A stretch of 50,794 nt of DNA from an uncultured Phocaeicola sp. (GCA_944322395.1 CALUPA010000010.1:1-50794), one strand, 5' to 3'; shown: positions 36,840 to 46,624, numbered from the stretch's first letter. Numbers and translations are program-made. The notes: generated by a model not told the origin, from the sequence alone.

Positions 36840-37946
36840 ATGGGATTACTAGAATTCAGTAAGTTGCCGGTTAATCCTCTTGTTGGAGCAGACTGGAAAA
36901 CTTTCAACCAAATAACCGAAGGAAAAGTCATAGACGACAAATTCAAAAATAAATACAGACTAACAAAGTCAGTATGCCGTCTATTGTCTTCTTTAAAACC
37001 ATTACAAGACAAGCGGTATGAAAAATTGCTTGCCAATAAACCTTTGGAACACGACCCGGTATTCATATTAGGACATTGGCGCAGCGGAACTACATTCATG
37101 CATAATGTATTTTCATGCGACAGTCATTTTGGATATAACACAACTTATCAGACCGTATTCCCACATCTTATGATGTGGGGACAACCGTTCTTCAAAAAGA
37201 ACATGAGTTGGATTATGCCGGACAAGCGTCCTACAGACAATATGGAGCTAGCCGTTGACCTGCCTCAGGAAGAAGAATTTGCATTGGCTAATATGATGCC
37301 ATATACCTATTATAACTTTTGGTTCCTGCCCAAACACATGATGGAATATGCAGACAAATATCTTCTTTTTAATGATATAACGGATGATGAATTGAAAGTA
37401 TTTGAAGAAGTTTTCACTAAGCTTATCAAGATTTCATTGTGGAACACAAAAGGAACACAATTCTTGAGCAAGAATCCTCCTCACACAGGACGCGTAAAGG
37501 AACTTGTGAAAATGTTCCCTAATGCAAAATTCATATATCTGATGCGTAATCCATACACAGTGTTCGAGTCTACACGAAGTTTCTTCACAAATACCATCCA
37601 GCCGTTGATGCTGCAAAACATAAGCAACGAAGAACTTCAGGCAAATATTCTGTCTGTATATTCAAAACTATACCATAAGTATGAAGAAGACAAGAAATTC
37701 ATTCCTGAAGGCAATCTAGTAGAAATAAAATTTGAAGACTACGAACAGAATGCATTTGATATGACAGAGGATATTTACAAAAAACTGTCATTACCAGGAT
37801 TCGATGAAGCCAGAAATGCAATAGGAGCTTATGTAAACAAGAAAAAAGGATATAAAAAGAACAAATACCAATACAAACCTGAAACAATAGAACTGGTTGA
37901 AAAACATTGGTCGTTTGCTTTGGAACAATGGGACTATAAGCTTTAA
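36840..37946 (+). CDS. PAPS-dependent sulfotransferase
   Basis: 368 residues. The 5'-phosphosulfate loop is GHWRSGTTF (His79-Thr85) and the 3'-phosphate motif LMRNPYTVFESTRSF (Arg236 to Ser244), both required to hold PAPS. The C-terminal YVNKKKGYKKNKYQY resembles the conserved lid motif of this group. No signal peptide, so it acts in the cytoplasm. It lies at the end of the PAPS-making operon, an arrangement matching the gut Bacteroides cluster reported to sulfonate cholesterol and other steroids; the acceptor here cannot be read from sequence and could be a steroid, lipid or sugar. Terminator follows. Confidence 0.88.
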   Translation: MGLLEFSKLPVNPLVGADWKTFNQITEGKVIDDKFKNKYRLTKSVCRLLSSLKPLQDKRYEKLLANKPLEHDPVFILGHWRSGTTFMHNVFSCDSHFGYNTTYQTVFPHLMMWGQPFFKKNMSWIMPDKRPTDNMELAVDLPQEEEFALANMMPYTYYNFWFLPKHMMEYADKYLLFNDITDDELKVFEEVFTKLIKISLWNTKGTQFLSKNPPHTGRVKELVKMFPNAKFIYLMRNPYTVFESTRSFFTNTIQPLMLQNISNEELQANILSVYSKLYHKYEEDKKFIPEGNLVEIKFEDYEQNAFDMTEDIYKKLSLPGFDEARNAIGAYVNKKKGYKKNKYQYKPETIELVEKHWSFALEQWDYKL

Positions 37947-37975
37947 CACATATAAAGACAATAAGTCCATATAAC

Positions 37976-38020
37976 AAAAATATCGTTTGTAAAGTGTTTT
38001 CAATACAAACGATATTTTTT
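37976..38020 (+). terminator. Terminator of the sulfation operon
   Basis: Perfect arms AAAAATATCGTTTGTA / TACAAACGATATTTTT, 12-base loop, T-run. Confidence 0.9.
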
Positions 38021-38112
38021 TATTCATCATACATAATAGATACTTCTTTCGTGTACGATAACGAAAAATATGTTATATATTATATGAATAGTCCAAAATA
38101 GTCGAAAATAGA

Positions 38113-38143
38113 TTGGAAATTACAATAAAAGACATTATTTTTG
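38113..38143 (+). promoter_or_regulatory. Promoter of the IIC/kduI operon
   Basis: TTG at 38113-38115 and TATTTTTG at 38136-38143, spacing 20. Transcription would start about 38150, leaving only some 10 bases before the CTG proposed as start. Confidence 0.65.
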
Positions 38144-38160
38144 GCAAATAAAATAAATAA

Positions 38161-39555
38161 CTGGAACAAGTTTTCAGTTACATCATCGGGCTAGGTGCAG
38201 CGGTGATGATGCCTATCATTTTTACAATCTTAGGCTTATGTATCGGTATCAAATTTGGTAAGGCTCTAAAGAGCGGTCTGTTAGTAGGTGTCGGATTCGT
38301 TGGCTTGTCTGTAGTCACAGCATTGTTGACCAGCAGCCTTGGTGATCCATTGAAAAAGGTAACTGAAATTTATGGTTTAAGTCTTGGTATTTTTGATATG
38401 GGTTGGCCTGCTGCAGCTTCAGTAGCATACAACACTTCTGTAGGAGCATTTATCATTCCTGTATGTTTAGCTGTAAATATTGTGATGCTTCTTACCAAGA
38501 CAACAAAAACTGTAAACATTGACCTTTGGAATTACTGGCATTTCGCTTTCATAGGTGCCGTAGTTTATTTTGCAACAGAAAATATATGGTGGGGATTCTT
38601 TGCCGCAATCATCTGTTATATCATAACACTTGTTATGGCGGACCTTACCTGCAAACAATTCCAGGGATATTATGATAAAATGGACGGTATTTCTATTCCA
38701 CAGCCATTCTGCCAAGGATTTGTACCTTTTGCACTTGTTATCAACAAAGCATTAGATAAAATTCCAGGATTCGACAAGCTTTACATTGATGCAGAAGGAA
38801 TGAAAAGAAAATTCGGTATCATGGGTGAACCTCTTTTCCTTGGTATAGTAGTGGGTTGCGGTATCGGTATGCTTGCCTGCAAGAACGGTCAGGAAATAGT
38901 TGACAACATACCTGCTATCCTAGGATTGGGAATCAAAATGGGTGCCGTAATGGAACTTATCCCACGTATCACTTCATTATTCATCGAAGGTCTTCGTCCT
39001 ATTTCTGATGCTACTCGCGAACTTATTGCACGTAAATTCAAGAACAGCGCCAACCTTAACATAGGTATGAGCCCTGCATTGGTTATCGGACATCCAACGA
39101 CTTTGGTTGTATCACTTCTTCTTATACCAGTCGCACTGTTCCTTTCAGTAATACTTCCTGGCAACCAGTTCCTTCCATTGGCTTCACTTGCCGGAATGTT
39201 CTACTTATTCCCTGCGGTACTTCCTATTACAAAAGGTAACGTATTGAAAACATTCCTTATAGGTTTGGTTGGCTTAATCGTTGGTTTGTATTTCGTAACA
39301 GACCTGGCTCCATTCTTCACTCAAGCTGCTCATGACGTATTTATCAAGACAGGTGATGCTGCCGTTAAGATTCCTGAAGGATTCCAGGGCGGTGCACTCG
39401 ACTTTGCTTCAAGTATATTCTCATGGGGTATTTTCCATCTGATTTATAACTTCAAGTACGTAGGTTCTGCAGCATTGGTAGCTATAGCTCTTATCATGGC
39501 TATCTATAACAGAACACGTATAATCAAAGAAGCTAAGGCTCACAACAATAATTAA
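38161..39555 (+). CDS. PTS galactitol-type IIC (GatC-like) transporter, apparently orphan
   Basis: Inner-membrane permease, about 464 residues and some eleven spans, of the PTS galactitol IIC family (FGIMGEPLFLGIVVGCGIG, MELIPRITSLFIEGLRPIS, GMSPALVIGHPTT). No IIA or IIB gene lies in the window, so energising by PTS is doubtful; it may carry a uronate-derived sugar. Start problem: the first ordinary start codon is GTG at 38203, but the frame is open back to TAA at 38158 and the residues in between, EQVFSYIIGLGAAV, match the usual N-terminal helix of the family. The likely start is CTG at 38161, directly after that stop, perhaps a mutated ATG. Confidence 0.8.
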   Translation: MEQVFSYIIGLGAAVMMPIIFTILGLCIGIKFGKALKSGLLVGVGFVGLSVVTALLTSSLGDPLKKVTEIYGLSLGIFDMGWPAAASVAYNTSVGAFIIPVCLAVNIVMLLTKTTKTVNIDLWNYWHFAFIGAVVYFATENIWWGFFAAIICYIITLVMADLTCKQFQGYYDKMDGISIPQPFCQGFVPFALVINKALDKIPGFDKLYIDAEGMKRKFGIMGEPLFLGIVVGCGIGMLACKNGQEIVDNIPAILGLGIKMGAVMELIPRITSLFIEGLRPISDATRELIARKFKNSANLNIGMSPALVIGHPTTLVVSLLLIPVALFLSVILPGNQFLPLASLAGMFYLFPAVLPITKGNVLKTFLIGLVGLIVGLYFVTDLAPFFTQAAHDVFIKTGDAAVKIPEGFQGGALDFASSIFSWGIFHLIYNFKYVGSAALVAIALIMAIYNRTRIIKEAKAHNNN

Positions 39556-39590
39556 TTCAGAAAACCTAAACTCAATAAAACAATAAGAAT

Positions 39591-40511
39591 ATGAAAAAAT
39601 TAGCACTAGCAATGATGATGGGAGTAGCTGCCCTATCAACAAACGCACAAGTAAACTACCAGATGAAAACAGCTTGTCATCCACAAGATTTCAAGACTTA
39701 TGACACACAAAGAATCCGCGAAAGTTTCTTGATGGAAAAAGTTTTCTCTGCAGACGAAATCAACCTTACATATGCCATGTACGACCGTTTCATTTTCGGT
39801 GGTGCTATGCCTGTAAACAAGGAAGTAGTTCTTGAAACTATCGACCCACTTAAAGCTCCATACTTCTTGTTCTCACGCGAACTTGGTGTAATCAATGTTG
39901 GTGGCGACGGTATCGTTACTGTTGACGGTAAAGAATATGAATTGAAATTCAGAGAAGCCCTTTACGTAGGACGCGGTAACGAAAAAGTTACTTTCAAGAG
40001 CAAGGATGCTTCAAAGCCAGCTAAGTTCTATATCAATTCTGCTCCTGCACACAAGGAATACAAAACTCAGCTCGTTACTATCGACGGTCGTAAGGGTTCT
40101 TTGAAGGCAAACTCAATGGCAGCAGGTAAGATGGAAGAAAGCAACGACCGCGTTATCAACCAGCTTATCGTTAAAAATGTATTGAAAGAAGGACCATGCC
40201 AATTGCAGATGGGTCTTACAGAATTGAAACCGGGTAGTGTTTGGAATACAATGCCAGCTCACACTCACAGCCGTCGTATGGAAGCTTACTTCTATTTCAA
40301 TGTACCTGAAGGTAACATGATCTGCCATCTGATGGGTCAGCCACAAGAACAGCGTCTGGTATGGATGGCTAACGAACAAGCTATCGTTTCTCCAGAGTGG
40401 TCAATCCACGCAGCTGCTGGTACAAGCAACTACATGTTCATTTGGGGTATGGCTGGTGAAAACCTTGACTACAATGATATGGACAAAATCAAATATACTG
40501 AAATGAGATAA
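39591..40511 (+). CDS. kduI: 5-keto-4-deoxyuronate isomerase with signal peptide
   Basis: KduI converts 5-keto-4-deoxyuronate, released by pectin/GAG lyases and unsaturated hydrolases, to 2,5-diketo-3-deoxygluconate. 306 residues; the catalytic cupin has [13 protein letters not shown] (metal His, His, Glu, about 224-236) and the last His in [17 protein letters not shown]. Unusually, residues 1-20 ([20 protein letters not shown]) form a clear export signal, and the normal KduI start ([14 protein letters not shown]) follows it. So it is probably periplasmic, whereas KduI is normally cytoplasmic. 36 bases after the transporter; terminator after. Confidence 0.92.
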   Translation: MKKLALAMMMGVAALSTNAQVNYQMKTACHPQDFKTYDTQRIRESFLMEKVFSADEINLTYAMYDRFIFGGAMPVNKEVVLETIDPLKAPYFLFSRELGVINVGGDGIVTVDGKEYELKFREALYVGRGNEKVTFKSKDASKPAKFYINSAPAHKEYKTQLVTIDGRKGSLKANSMAAGKMEESNDRVINQLIVKNVLKEGPCQLQMGLTELKPGSVWNTMPAHTHSRRMEAYFYFNVPEGNMICHLMGQPQEQRLVWMANEQAIVSPEWSIHAAAGTSNYMFIWGMAGENLDYNDMDKIKYTEMR

Positions 40512-40536
40512 TAAACAAGTATATAAGTCATAAATA

Positions 40537-40577
40537 AAGTCTGTCTGTTCTGAAATATGAATAGGCAGACTTTTTTG
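40537..40577 (+). terminator. Terminator after kduI
   Basis: Arms AAGTCTG (40537-40543) / CAGACTT (40566-40572) with a T-run; the T-run overlaps the -33 box of the next promoter. Confidence 0.8.
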
Positions 40578-40603
40578 TAATTATCATATTTTAATTACCT
40601 TTG
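40575..40603 (+). promoter_or_regulatory. Promoter of the second HTCS gene
   Basis: TTG at 40575-40577 and TACCTTTG at 40596-40603, spacing 18. Confidence 0.7.
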
Positions 40604-40632
40604 TATTGTTGTTCAACATATAAACCAATACA

Positions 40633-43600
40633 ATGAAACATATACTTATCGGACTATTCTTTTTATTATTATCAATCACAAGTTTACAGTCACAAACCAG
40701 TGTTATTTACACTACAGGAGACCATATATCAAGCAGTCTTATAAACAGAATATATCAAGACAAAAGGGGATTCATATGGATTGCAACAGAATACGGTCTT
40801 AACAAATTTGATGGCAACAGATTTATTCTATACACTCACGATGAAAATGACTCTACTTCCATATGCAATAACTACTCAAGAGTGGTATTCGAAGACAGTA
40901 AAAACAATATTTGGGTTGGCACTGTAGCCGGTATGATGAAATATAATCGTAACGAAGATAATTTTACCCAAATACCGCTATACATAAACAACAGAATAAC
41001 CACTCCGCATATATCACAAATAATAGAATGCAAGAATGGTGATGTTTGGGTAGCTACCTCTAACCAAGGTCTGTTTCTAATCAATACAAAAGAAAACAAA
41101 GGGAATAATGTAATACAATCATATGAAGACAAAATATTAAAGATTAATACTATCATAGAAGATAGTAATGGCAAACTATACATAGGCACAGAAGGCTACG
41201 GAGCATTTATTTATGACCATAAAACAAAAAATATAGAAAAACTGGAGTTCTCAGAAATCGCTCATAGTGATGTAACATCTATTATTGCAAACAATAACGG
41301 AAATATGTACTTTGGAACATTTACAAATGGCTTATTTCTGTATGACAAACACAATAATTCTCTAAAAAAGATAGAGAGTTGCAAAAACTTAGCAATAAAG
41401 ACCATGGAGCATATAGATGGAAAAATCTATATTGGCAGTGATGGTCAGGGTGTGAAAATATTCAATGAAAGTAACTCATCATTAGAAGAATTATACATAG
41501 CCGATTCTGCTATAGACCTTAGAGATACAAAAGTACATAGCATTCTGTCCGACAATGAAAATAATCTATGGTTTGGAATATTCCAAAAGGGAGTTGTACT
41601 TATACCAAAGAAGACAAATCCGTTCAGATTCTATGGTGAGAAACAAATAAGCGACAGCCCCATAGACGACGGTTGTGTAATGTCAATACTTAAAGATAAA
41701 AAAAATAATATATTAATCGGTGTAGACAGTAAAGGCTTATACATACTGAACCCAAACTACTCACTAAAAAAGCATTACAAACCAAACAACGAGAAGAACA
41801 GTATACCGAATACAATAATAAGTATATTCGAAGATTCAAACAAAGACATCTGGCTTGGTAGCTACAGTCAGGGAATTGGAAAATTTGATATAAACACAGG
41901 AAATTTCCAACCAATCAATGGATTGGAAAACGAGAGTGTCTTCAGTATCGCCGAAGGACATGATAAGAAACTGTATATCAGTACATACGGTACTGGTATG
42001 TATGTTTATGACCTGAATAGTGGTAACCTAACATCGTATAATAGCAATAATAATATAGATAAAACCAATTGGCTTGAAGACAACTGGATAAATACGTTGT
42101 ATTGCGACAGCGAAGGATATATATGGATAGGACACTTTAAAGGTTTGAGCTGCTTTAATCCTAAAAACAACAGTTTTACAAACTTCAATAATAATATCTT
42201 TCTTAAAGACAAAATGTGTTATTCTATAACCGAGGATAATGACAGTATCATATGGATTGGAACATCTGAAGGATTGTACTCATACAACAAAATGAACAAA
42301 CAATCTGAAAAATTTGGAACAGACAATGGATTGTCCAATGAAGTTATCTGCGGATTATGCGAAGACAACAGCGGAAACATATGGATAAGTACATTTAACG
42401 GAATAAGTAAATTCAACAAACAGAACAAAACATTCACCAATTATTATAATGAAGACGGACTGCAAGGTAATGAATTTACCAGAGGAGCTGCATTCAAAGC
42501 CAATAACGGAGAAATACTTTTCGGAGGAACAAATGGAATTACCTGTTTCTTCCCATCAGAAATTACAGATTCTATAGCAAAACCCAAACTGCTAATTTCA
42601 GAATTCCAGATTTTCGGAAAAAGTATAAACACCAATTCGCTTTCTGGAGGCAAGAAAATAATTGATGAAGATGTTACGAAAGCAAAGACATTCAATCTTA
42701 GCTACAAAGACAATACATTCAGAGTCCTGTTTACAACCTTAGACTACGGCAATTCTTCACATATACTATACAAATATAGAATCGAGAAGCTTGGCAAGAA
42801 CTGGCTGTCAACCAGATATGGTGAAAGTTACATCACTTTCAACAATCTTCCACCGGGAAATTATACACTTGAAGTATTTGCCATAAACAGAAACATTGCA
42901 TCGGATACATATACATACAATATAAATATTTCATACCCATGGTATCAAACATGGTGGGCATATTTGGTGTTTTCTTTACCTATAATCGTACTTATATGGC
43001 TTACTATAAATTATATTCGTATAAAAATAAGAAGAAAACAGGATTTCATGGAAATAAAACATGCCAGAGAAATAAACGAAGCAAAGCTGCAATTCTTTAT
43101 AAACATATCTCATGAAATACGGACCCCGATGACACTAATCATAAATCCGTTGGAAAAACTTATAGCCAACAACAAAAATGAAGAAGTGTCGAAGACATAT
43201 ATGATGATATACAGAAATGCAAAACGAATACTCCGCCTTATCAACCAACTGATGGATATTAGAAAGATTGAGAAAGGACAAATGCAAATGCATTTCAAAG
43301 AAACAGACTTAGTAGGCTTTATCAATGACCTGATGATGACATTTGAAAACACTGCCCGTCAGAAGAATATTAATTTCAGTTTCGAACATGAAAATGATAT
43401 GCTGATGGGATGGATTGATATAAATAATTTTGATAAAGTGCTAATGAATCTTTTGTCGAATGCATTCAAATACACCCCTGACAATGGCAATGTACGTATA
43501 TCACTGCGCTATGGAGAAGACCATACCATAAAAGGACCACTTAAAAATTATATAGAAATAAAAGTAACAGACAGCGGTATAGGATTGGACGAGAATCAAA

Positions 43601-44703
43601 AAGAGCATATCTTTGAAAGATTCTATCAAATAAGTGGAAATGGCATACACAATCAGGGAGGAACTGGAGTAGGACTACATCTGACACGTTCTTTGGTAGA
43701 AATGCATTATGGAATCATATCAGCCGAAAATAATATTGATAGTGAAGGATCAACGTTTACTGTAAGGATTCCCAAAGGATGCGACCATATAGACCTTTCA
43801 CAAATAGATGAAAGCGAAACATATGTAAACAATGACATTGAAATGCAAAAGTTTGCAATAAATATTAATGAAGAATCTCAAACCAACACAAAGAAAAGAG
43901 CAAAAACAAACTTCACTATTCTAATCGTTGACGATGAAAAAGAAATTCAGGAGTTCCTGAAAGAAGAATTGTCTGACGAATATAAGATAATGGTGGCTAG
44001 CAATGGAAAGGAAGCATACGATATGATATTTACAAATCATGTAGATTTGGTTGTAAGTGATGTTATGATGGACGAAATGGACGGATTGACATTATGTAAG
44101 AAAATAAAGCAGAATGTCAATACCAATCACTTACCGGTTATACTACTTACCGCAAAAGGAAAAGCTGAAGAACAAGTTGAAGGCATAGAGCATGGAGCAG
44201 ATGCCTACATAATAAAGCCATTCAACACTGAAGTATTAAGAAGTACCATATCAAACCTTCTTAACAACAGACGAATGCTGAAAAATAAATTTAGCGGTGC
44301 CCAAGAGCAGAAAGAAAAAGTAAAAGAGTTGAGTGTAAAATCGTCGGACGAAGCACTAATGGAAAAAATTATGGATATCATAAACAAGTATATGTCCGAA
44401 CCAACACTTAATGTAGAAATGCTTGCACATGAAGTAGGATTAAGTAGAGTACACCTTCATAGAAAACTAAAGGAACTTACTAACTTGTCGACACGCGATT
44501 TCATAAAGAACATAAGAATGCAGCAGGCAGCAAAATTGCTGAAAGAAAAAAAACTGAGTATTTCGGAGGTAGCCTATGCAGTTGGATTCAATAACCTATC
44601 ACATTTTTCAAGCACTTTCAAAGAAATATTTGGAATGTCGCCGAAAGAATATACATCTGAAAAAGGTGATGAAGAAAAAAACACGGAAGAAGAAAAAAAA
44701 TAA
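40633..44703 (+). CDS. Hybrid two-component system regulator (HTCS)
   Basis: 1356 residues. Signal/anchor 1-20; periplasmic propeller repeats about 25-690 (GFIWIATEYGLNKFDGN, NNIWVGTVAGMMKYN, NLWFGIFQKGVVLI and many more); Y_Y_Y domain about 700-770; span near 775-800; HisKA with His827 in ISHEIRTPMTL; HATPase with NLLSNAFKYTPDNG, DSGIGLDENQ and GTGVGLH; receiver with Asp1143 in VVSDVMMDEMDG and IKPFN; AraC-type HTH about 1250-1345; then a charged tail (DEEKNTEEEKK). By its place after transporter and kduI genes it probably senses uronate-containing oligosaccharides, but no lyase or SusCD is nearby. Same class as the regulator at 2231. Confidence 0.94.
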   Translation: MKHILIGLFFLLLSITSLQSQTSVIYTTGDHISSSLINRIYQDKRGFIWIATEYGLNKFDGNRFILYTHDENDSTSICNNYSRVVFEDSKNNIWVGTVAGMMKYNRNEDNFTQIPLYINNRITTPHISQIIECKNGDVWVATSNQGLFLINTKENKGNNVIQSYEDKILKINTIIEDSNGKLYIGTEGYGAFIYDHKTKNIEKLEFSEIAHSDVTSIIANNNGNMYFGTFTNGLFLYDKHNNSLKKIESCKNLAIKTMEHIDGKIYIGSDGQGVKIFNESNSSLEELYIADSAIDLRDTKVHSILSDNENNLWFGIFQKGVVLIPKKTNPFRFYGEKQISDSPIDDGCVMSILKDKKNNILIGVDSKGLYILNPNYSLKKHYKPNNEKNSIPNTIISIFEDSNKDIWLGSYSQGIGKFDINTGNFQPINGLENESVFSIAEGHDKKLYISTYGTGMYVYDLNSGNLTSYNSNNNIDKTNWLEDNWINTLYCDSEGYIWIGHFKGLSCFNPKNNSFTNFNNNIFLKDKMCYSITEDNDSIIWIGTSEGLYSYNKMNKQSEKFGTDNGLSNEVICGLCEDNSGNIWISTFNGISKFNKQNKTFTNYYNEDGLQGNEFTRGAAFKANNGEILFGGTNGITCFFPSEITDSIAKPKLLISEFQIFGKSINTNSLSGGKKIIDEDVTKAKTFNLSYKDNTFRVLFTTLDYGNSSHILYKYRIEKLGKNWLSTRYGESYITFNNLPPGNYTLEVFAINRNIASDTYTYNINISYPWYQTWWAYLVFSLPIIVLIWLTINYIRIKIRRKQDFMEIKHAREINEAKLQFFINISHEIRTPMTLIINPLEKLIANNKNEEVSKTYMMIYRNAKRILRLINQLMDIRKIEKGQMQMHFKETDLVGFINDLMMTFENTARQKNINFSFEHENDMLMGWIDINNFDKVLMNLLSNAFKYTPDNGNVRISLRYGEDHTIKGPLKNYIEIKVTDSGIGLDENQKEHIFERFYQISGNGIHNQGGTGVGLHLTRSLVEMHYGIISAENNIDSEGSTFTVRIPKGCDHIDLSQIDESETYVNNDIEMQKFAININEESQTNTKKRAKTNFTILIVDDEKEIQEFLKEELSDEYKIMVASNGKEAYDMIFTNHVDLVVSDVMMDEMDGLTLCKKIKQNVNTNHLPVILLTAKGKAEEQVEGIEHGADAYIIKPFNTEVLRSTISNLLNNRRMLKNKFSGAQEQKEKVKELSVKSSDEALMEKIMDIINKYMSEPTLNVEMLAHEVGLSRVHLHRKLKELTNLSTRDFIKNIRMQQAAKLLKEKKLSISEVAYAVGFNNLSHFSSTFKEIFGMSPKEYTSEKGDEEKNTEEEKK

Positions 44704-44751
44704 ACATATACCGTCATTAAAAGAAACACTCAACATAATTTTATTCTATTC

Positions 44752-44788
44752 AAATGGTGTCAAGTCTATTTATGGCATGACACCATTT
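44752..44788 (+). terminator. Hairpin after the second HTCS gene
   Basis: Perfect 11-base arms AAATGGTGTCA / TGACACCATTT with a 15-base loop. The following sequence GTCGTTTATC is a poor T-run, so terminator function is likely but not certain. Confidence 0.55.
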
Positions 44789-44895
44789 GTCGTTTATCGG
44801 TATTAAATTTCAAAATCTTTATATACATATTATTTACGGAAAACAAAATGACAAAACAAACTTTCCATATCGGAAAGACGACTTTATGTTCAATA

Positions 44896-44926
44896 TTGAC
44901 AAAACAAATACATTTTTGTACCTTTG
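44896..44926 (+). promoter_or_regulatory. Promoter of the CCA-adding enzyme gene
   Basis: TTG at 44896-44898 and TACCTTTG at 44919-44926, spacing 20; start of transcription about 44933, which decides the ATG at 44952. Confidence 0.75.
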
Positions 44927-44951
44927 CACCTTGAATAACAGATTTCAATAT

Positions 44952-46373
44952 ATGGAATTAAAAGAACATTTTTCCGACAAAATATTCAGTATAATATCCG
45001 AAACTGCCGATGAACTAGGTCTGGAATGCTATGTAGTAGGTGGCTACGTGCGCGACATATTCCTGAATCGTCCTTCAAAAGACATAGATGTAGTGGTAGT
45101 AGGAAGCGGAATAGAAATAGCACAGGCACTAGGCAAAAAATTAGGCAGAGGAGCTAATGTCTCGGTATTCAAGAATTTCGGAACTGCACAGGTGAAATTC
45201 AAAGACATCGAAGTGGAATTTGTTGGTGCAAGGAAAGAATCATATAGCCACGACAGCAGAAAACCGATAGTGGAAAACGGGACACTGGAGGATGACCAGA
45301 ACAGACGCGATTTCACCATAAATGCAATGGCAGTATGTCTGAACAAAGACCGTTTCGGCGAACTGGTTGACCCGTTCGAAGGAATGGAAGACCTTGAAGA
45401 CAGAATTATAAGAACCCCTCTTGACCCAGACATAACGTTCAGCGATGACCCTCTGAGAATGATGAGGTGCATCCGTTTTGCTACACAACTAAATTTCTAC
45501 ATCGAAGACGAAACATTCGAAGCTCTGGAAAGAAACAAAGAAAGAATAAAGATTATATCTAAGGAACGTATAGCCGACGAACTGAACAAAATCATCCTGT
45601 CGCCTATACCGTCGAAAGGTTTTGTAGACCTCGACAGATGTGGGCTACTGGAACTTATATTCCCTGAACTATGTGCTCTGCAGGGTGTAGAAACAAGAAA
45701 CGGAAGAGCTCATAAGGATAATTTTTATCACACACTTGAAGTGCTGGACAACATATCGAAAGCTACAGACAATCTTTGGCTCAGATGGTCTGCCTTACTT
45801 CACGACATAGGCAAACCAAAAACCAAAAGATGGGAACAGAAAGCCGGATGGACATTCCACAACCATAATTACATAGGCGAAAAAATGATACCGGACATAT
45901 TCAGAAAGATGAAACTGCCTATGAACGAAAAAATGAAATATGTCCAGAAAATGGTAAGTCTGCACATGCGCCCAATAGTAATTGCCGACGAGGAGGTAAC
46001 AGACTCTGCTGTAAGGCGACTGCTGTTCGAAGCCGGCGATGATATTGACGACCTGATGTGTCTGTGCGAAGCTGACATTACATCAAAGAATGAAGCACGA
46101 AAGCAGCGTTTCCATGACAACTTCAAGCTTGTGAGACAAAAACTGAAAGACCTGGAAGAAAAAGACAGAATACGAAACTTCCAACCACCTGTAGACGGGG
46201 CCGAGATTATGAAAGTATTCAACTTACAGCCATGCCGCGAAATAGGTGACCTGAAAAGTTATATCAAAGATGCTATTCTGGATGGGGTTATACCTAACGA
46301 ACATGATGCAGCCTTTGAATACATGATGGAAAAAGCCCGGGAAATGGGGTTGAAACCGGTTAATGAGAAATAG
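44952..46373 (+). CDS. cca: CCA tRNA nucleotidyltransferase / poly(A) polymerase family with HD domain
   Basis: Adds or repairs the 3' CCA of tRNAs (the tRNA-Lys in this window lacks an encoded CCA). 473 residues: nucleotidyltransferase motif GGYVRDIFLNRPSKDIDVVVVG, RRDFTINAMAV, the RNA-binding region DDPLRMMRCIRFATQL, then an HD domain (HTLEVLDN...WSALLHDIGKPK) and a C-terminal helical part. The frame extends to 44787, but that start lies upstream of the promoter at 44919, and MELKEHFSDKIF at 44952 fits the family. It could be a CCA-adding enzyme or a relative specialised otherwise; CCA addition is the better guess. Confidence 0.9.
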   Translation: MELKEHFSDKIFSIISETADELGLECYVVGGYVRDIFLNRPSKDIDVVVVGSGIEIAQALGKKLGRGANVSVFKNFGTAQVKFKDIEVEFVGARKESYSHDSRKPIVENGTLEDDQNRRDFTINAMAVCLNKDRFGELVDPFEGMEDLEDRIIRTPLDPDITFSDDPLRMMRCIRFATQLNFYIEDETFEALERNKERIKIISKERIADELNKIILSPIPSKGFVDLDRCGLLELIFPELCALQGVETRNGRAHKDNFYHTLEVLDNISKATDNLWLRWSALLHDIGKPKTKRWEQKAGWTFHNHNYIGEKMIPDIFRKMKLPMNEKMKYVQKMVSLHMRPIVIADEEVTDSAVRRLLFEAGDDIDDLMCLCEADITSKNEARKQRFHDNFKLVRQKLKDLEEKDRIRNFQPPVDGAEIMKVFNLQPCREIGDLKSYIKDAILDGVIPNEHDAAFEYMMEKAREMGLKPVNEK

Positions 46374-46387
46374 ACACAAGTTATATT

Positions 46388-46418
46388 ATCCTGTAGCATT
46401 CCGAAAATGCTACAGGAT
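46388..46418 (+). terminator. Hairpin after cca
   Basis: Arms ATCCTGTAGCATT / AATGCTACAGGAT with a short loop; weak T-run (TTAATTCC). Confidence 0.65.
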
Positions 46419-46610
46419 TAATTCCAAACAACTAGAATCATAAAAAGCTAAAACCATACTACCAAAATCTAATATAATTTAAAAATATCATAAGACATAG
46501 TTTTCCAAAAAGTACACCTACACGCCCCCAAAAGGCATTTTGCATTATTTAAAATTTCATTTTTGTAAAATCCAAACAAAATCATGTTTTTTATTTCAGA
46601 ATTTTGTTTC

Positions 46611-46618
46611 TAGATTTG
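46611..46618 (+). promoter_or_regulatory. -7 promoter box of the nrdDG operon
   Basis: TAGATTTG just before the aptamer. The -33 position is T-rich without a clear TTG. The remaining bases from 46420 to 46610 show nothing recognisable. Confidence 0.55.
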
Positions 46619-46624
46619 CATTGC

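Noticed and set aside
44787..44951. Extended N-terminus of the CCA-adding enzyme
   Set aside because: It lies upstream of a good promoter (44896-44926) and is unrelated to the family N-terminus.
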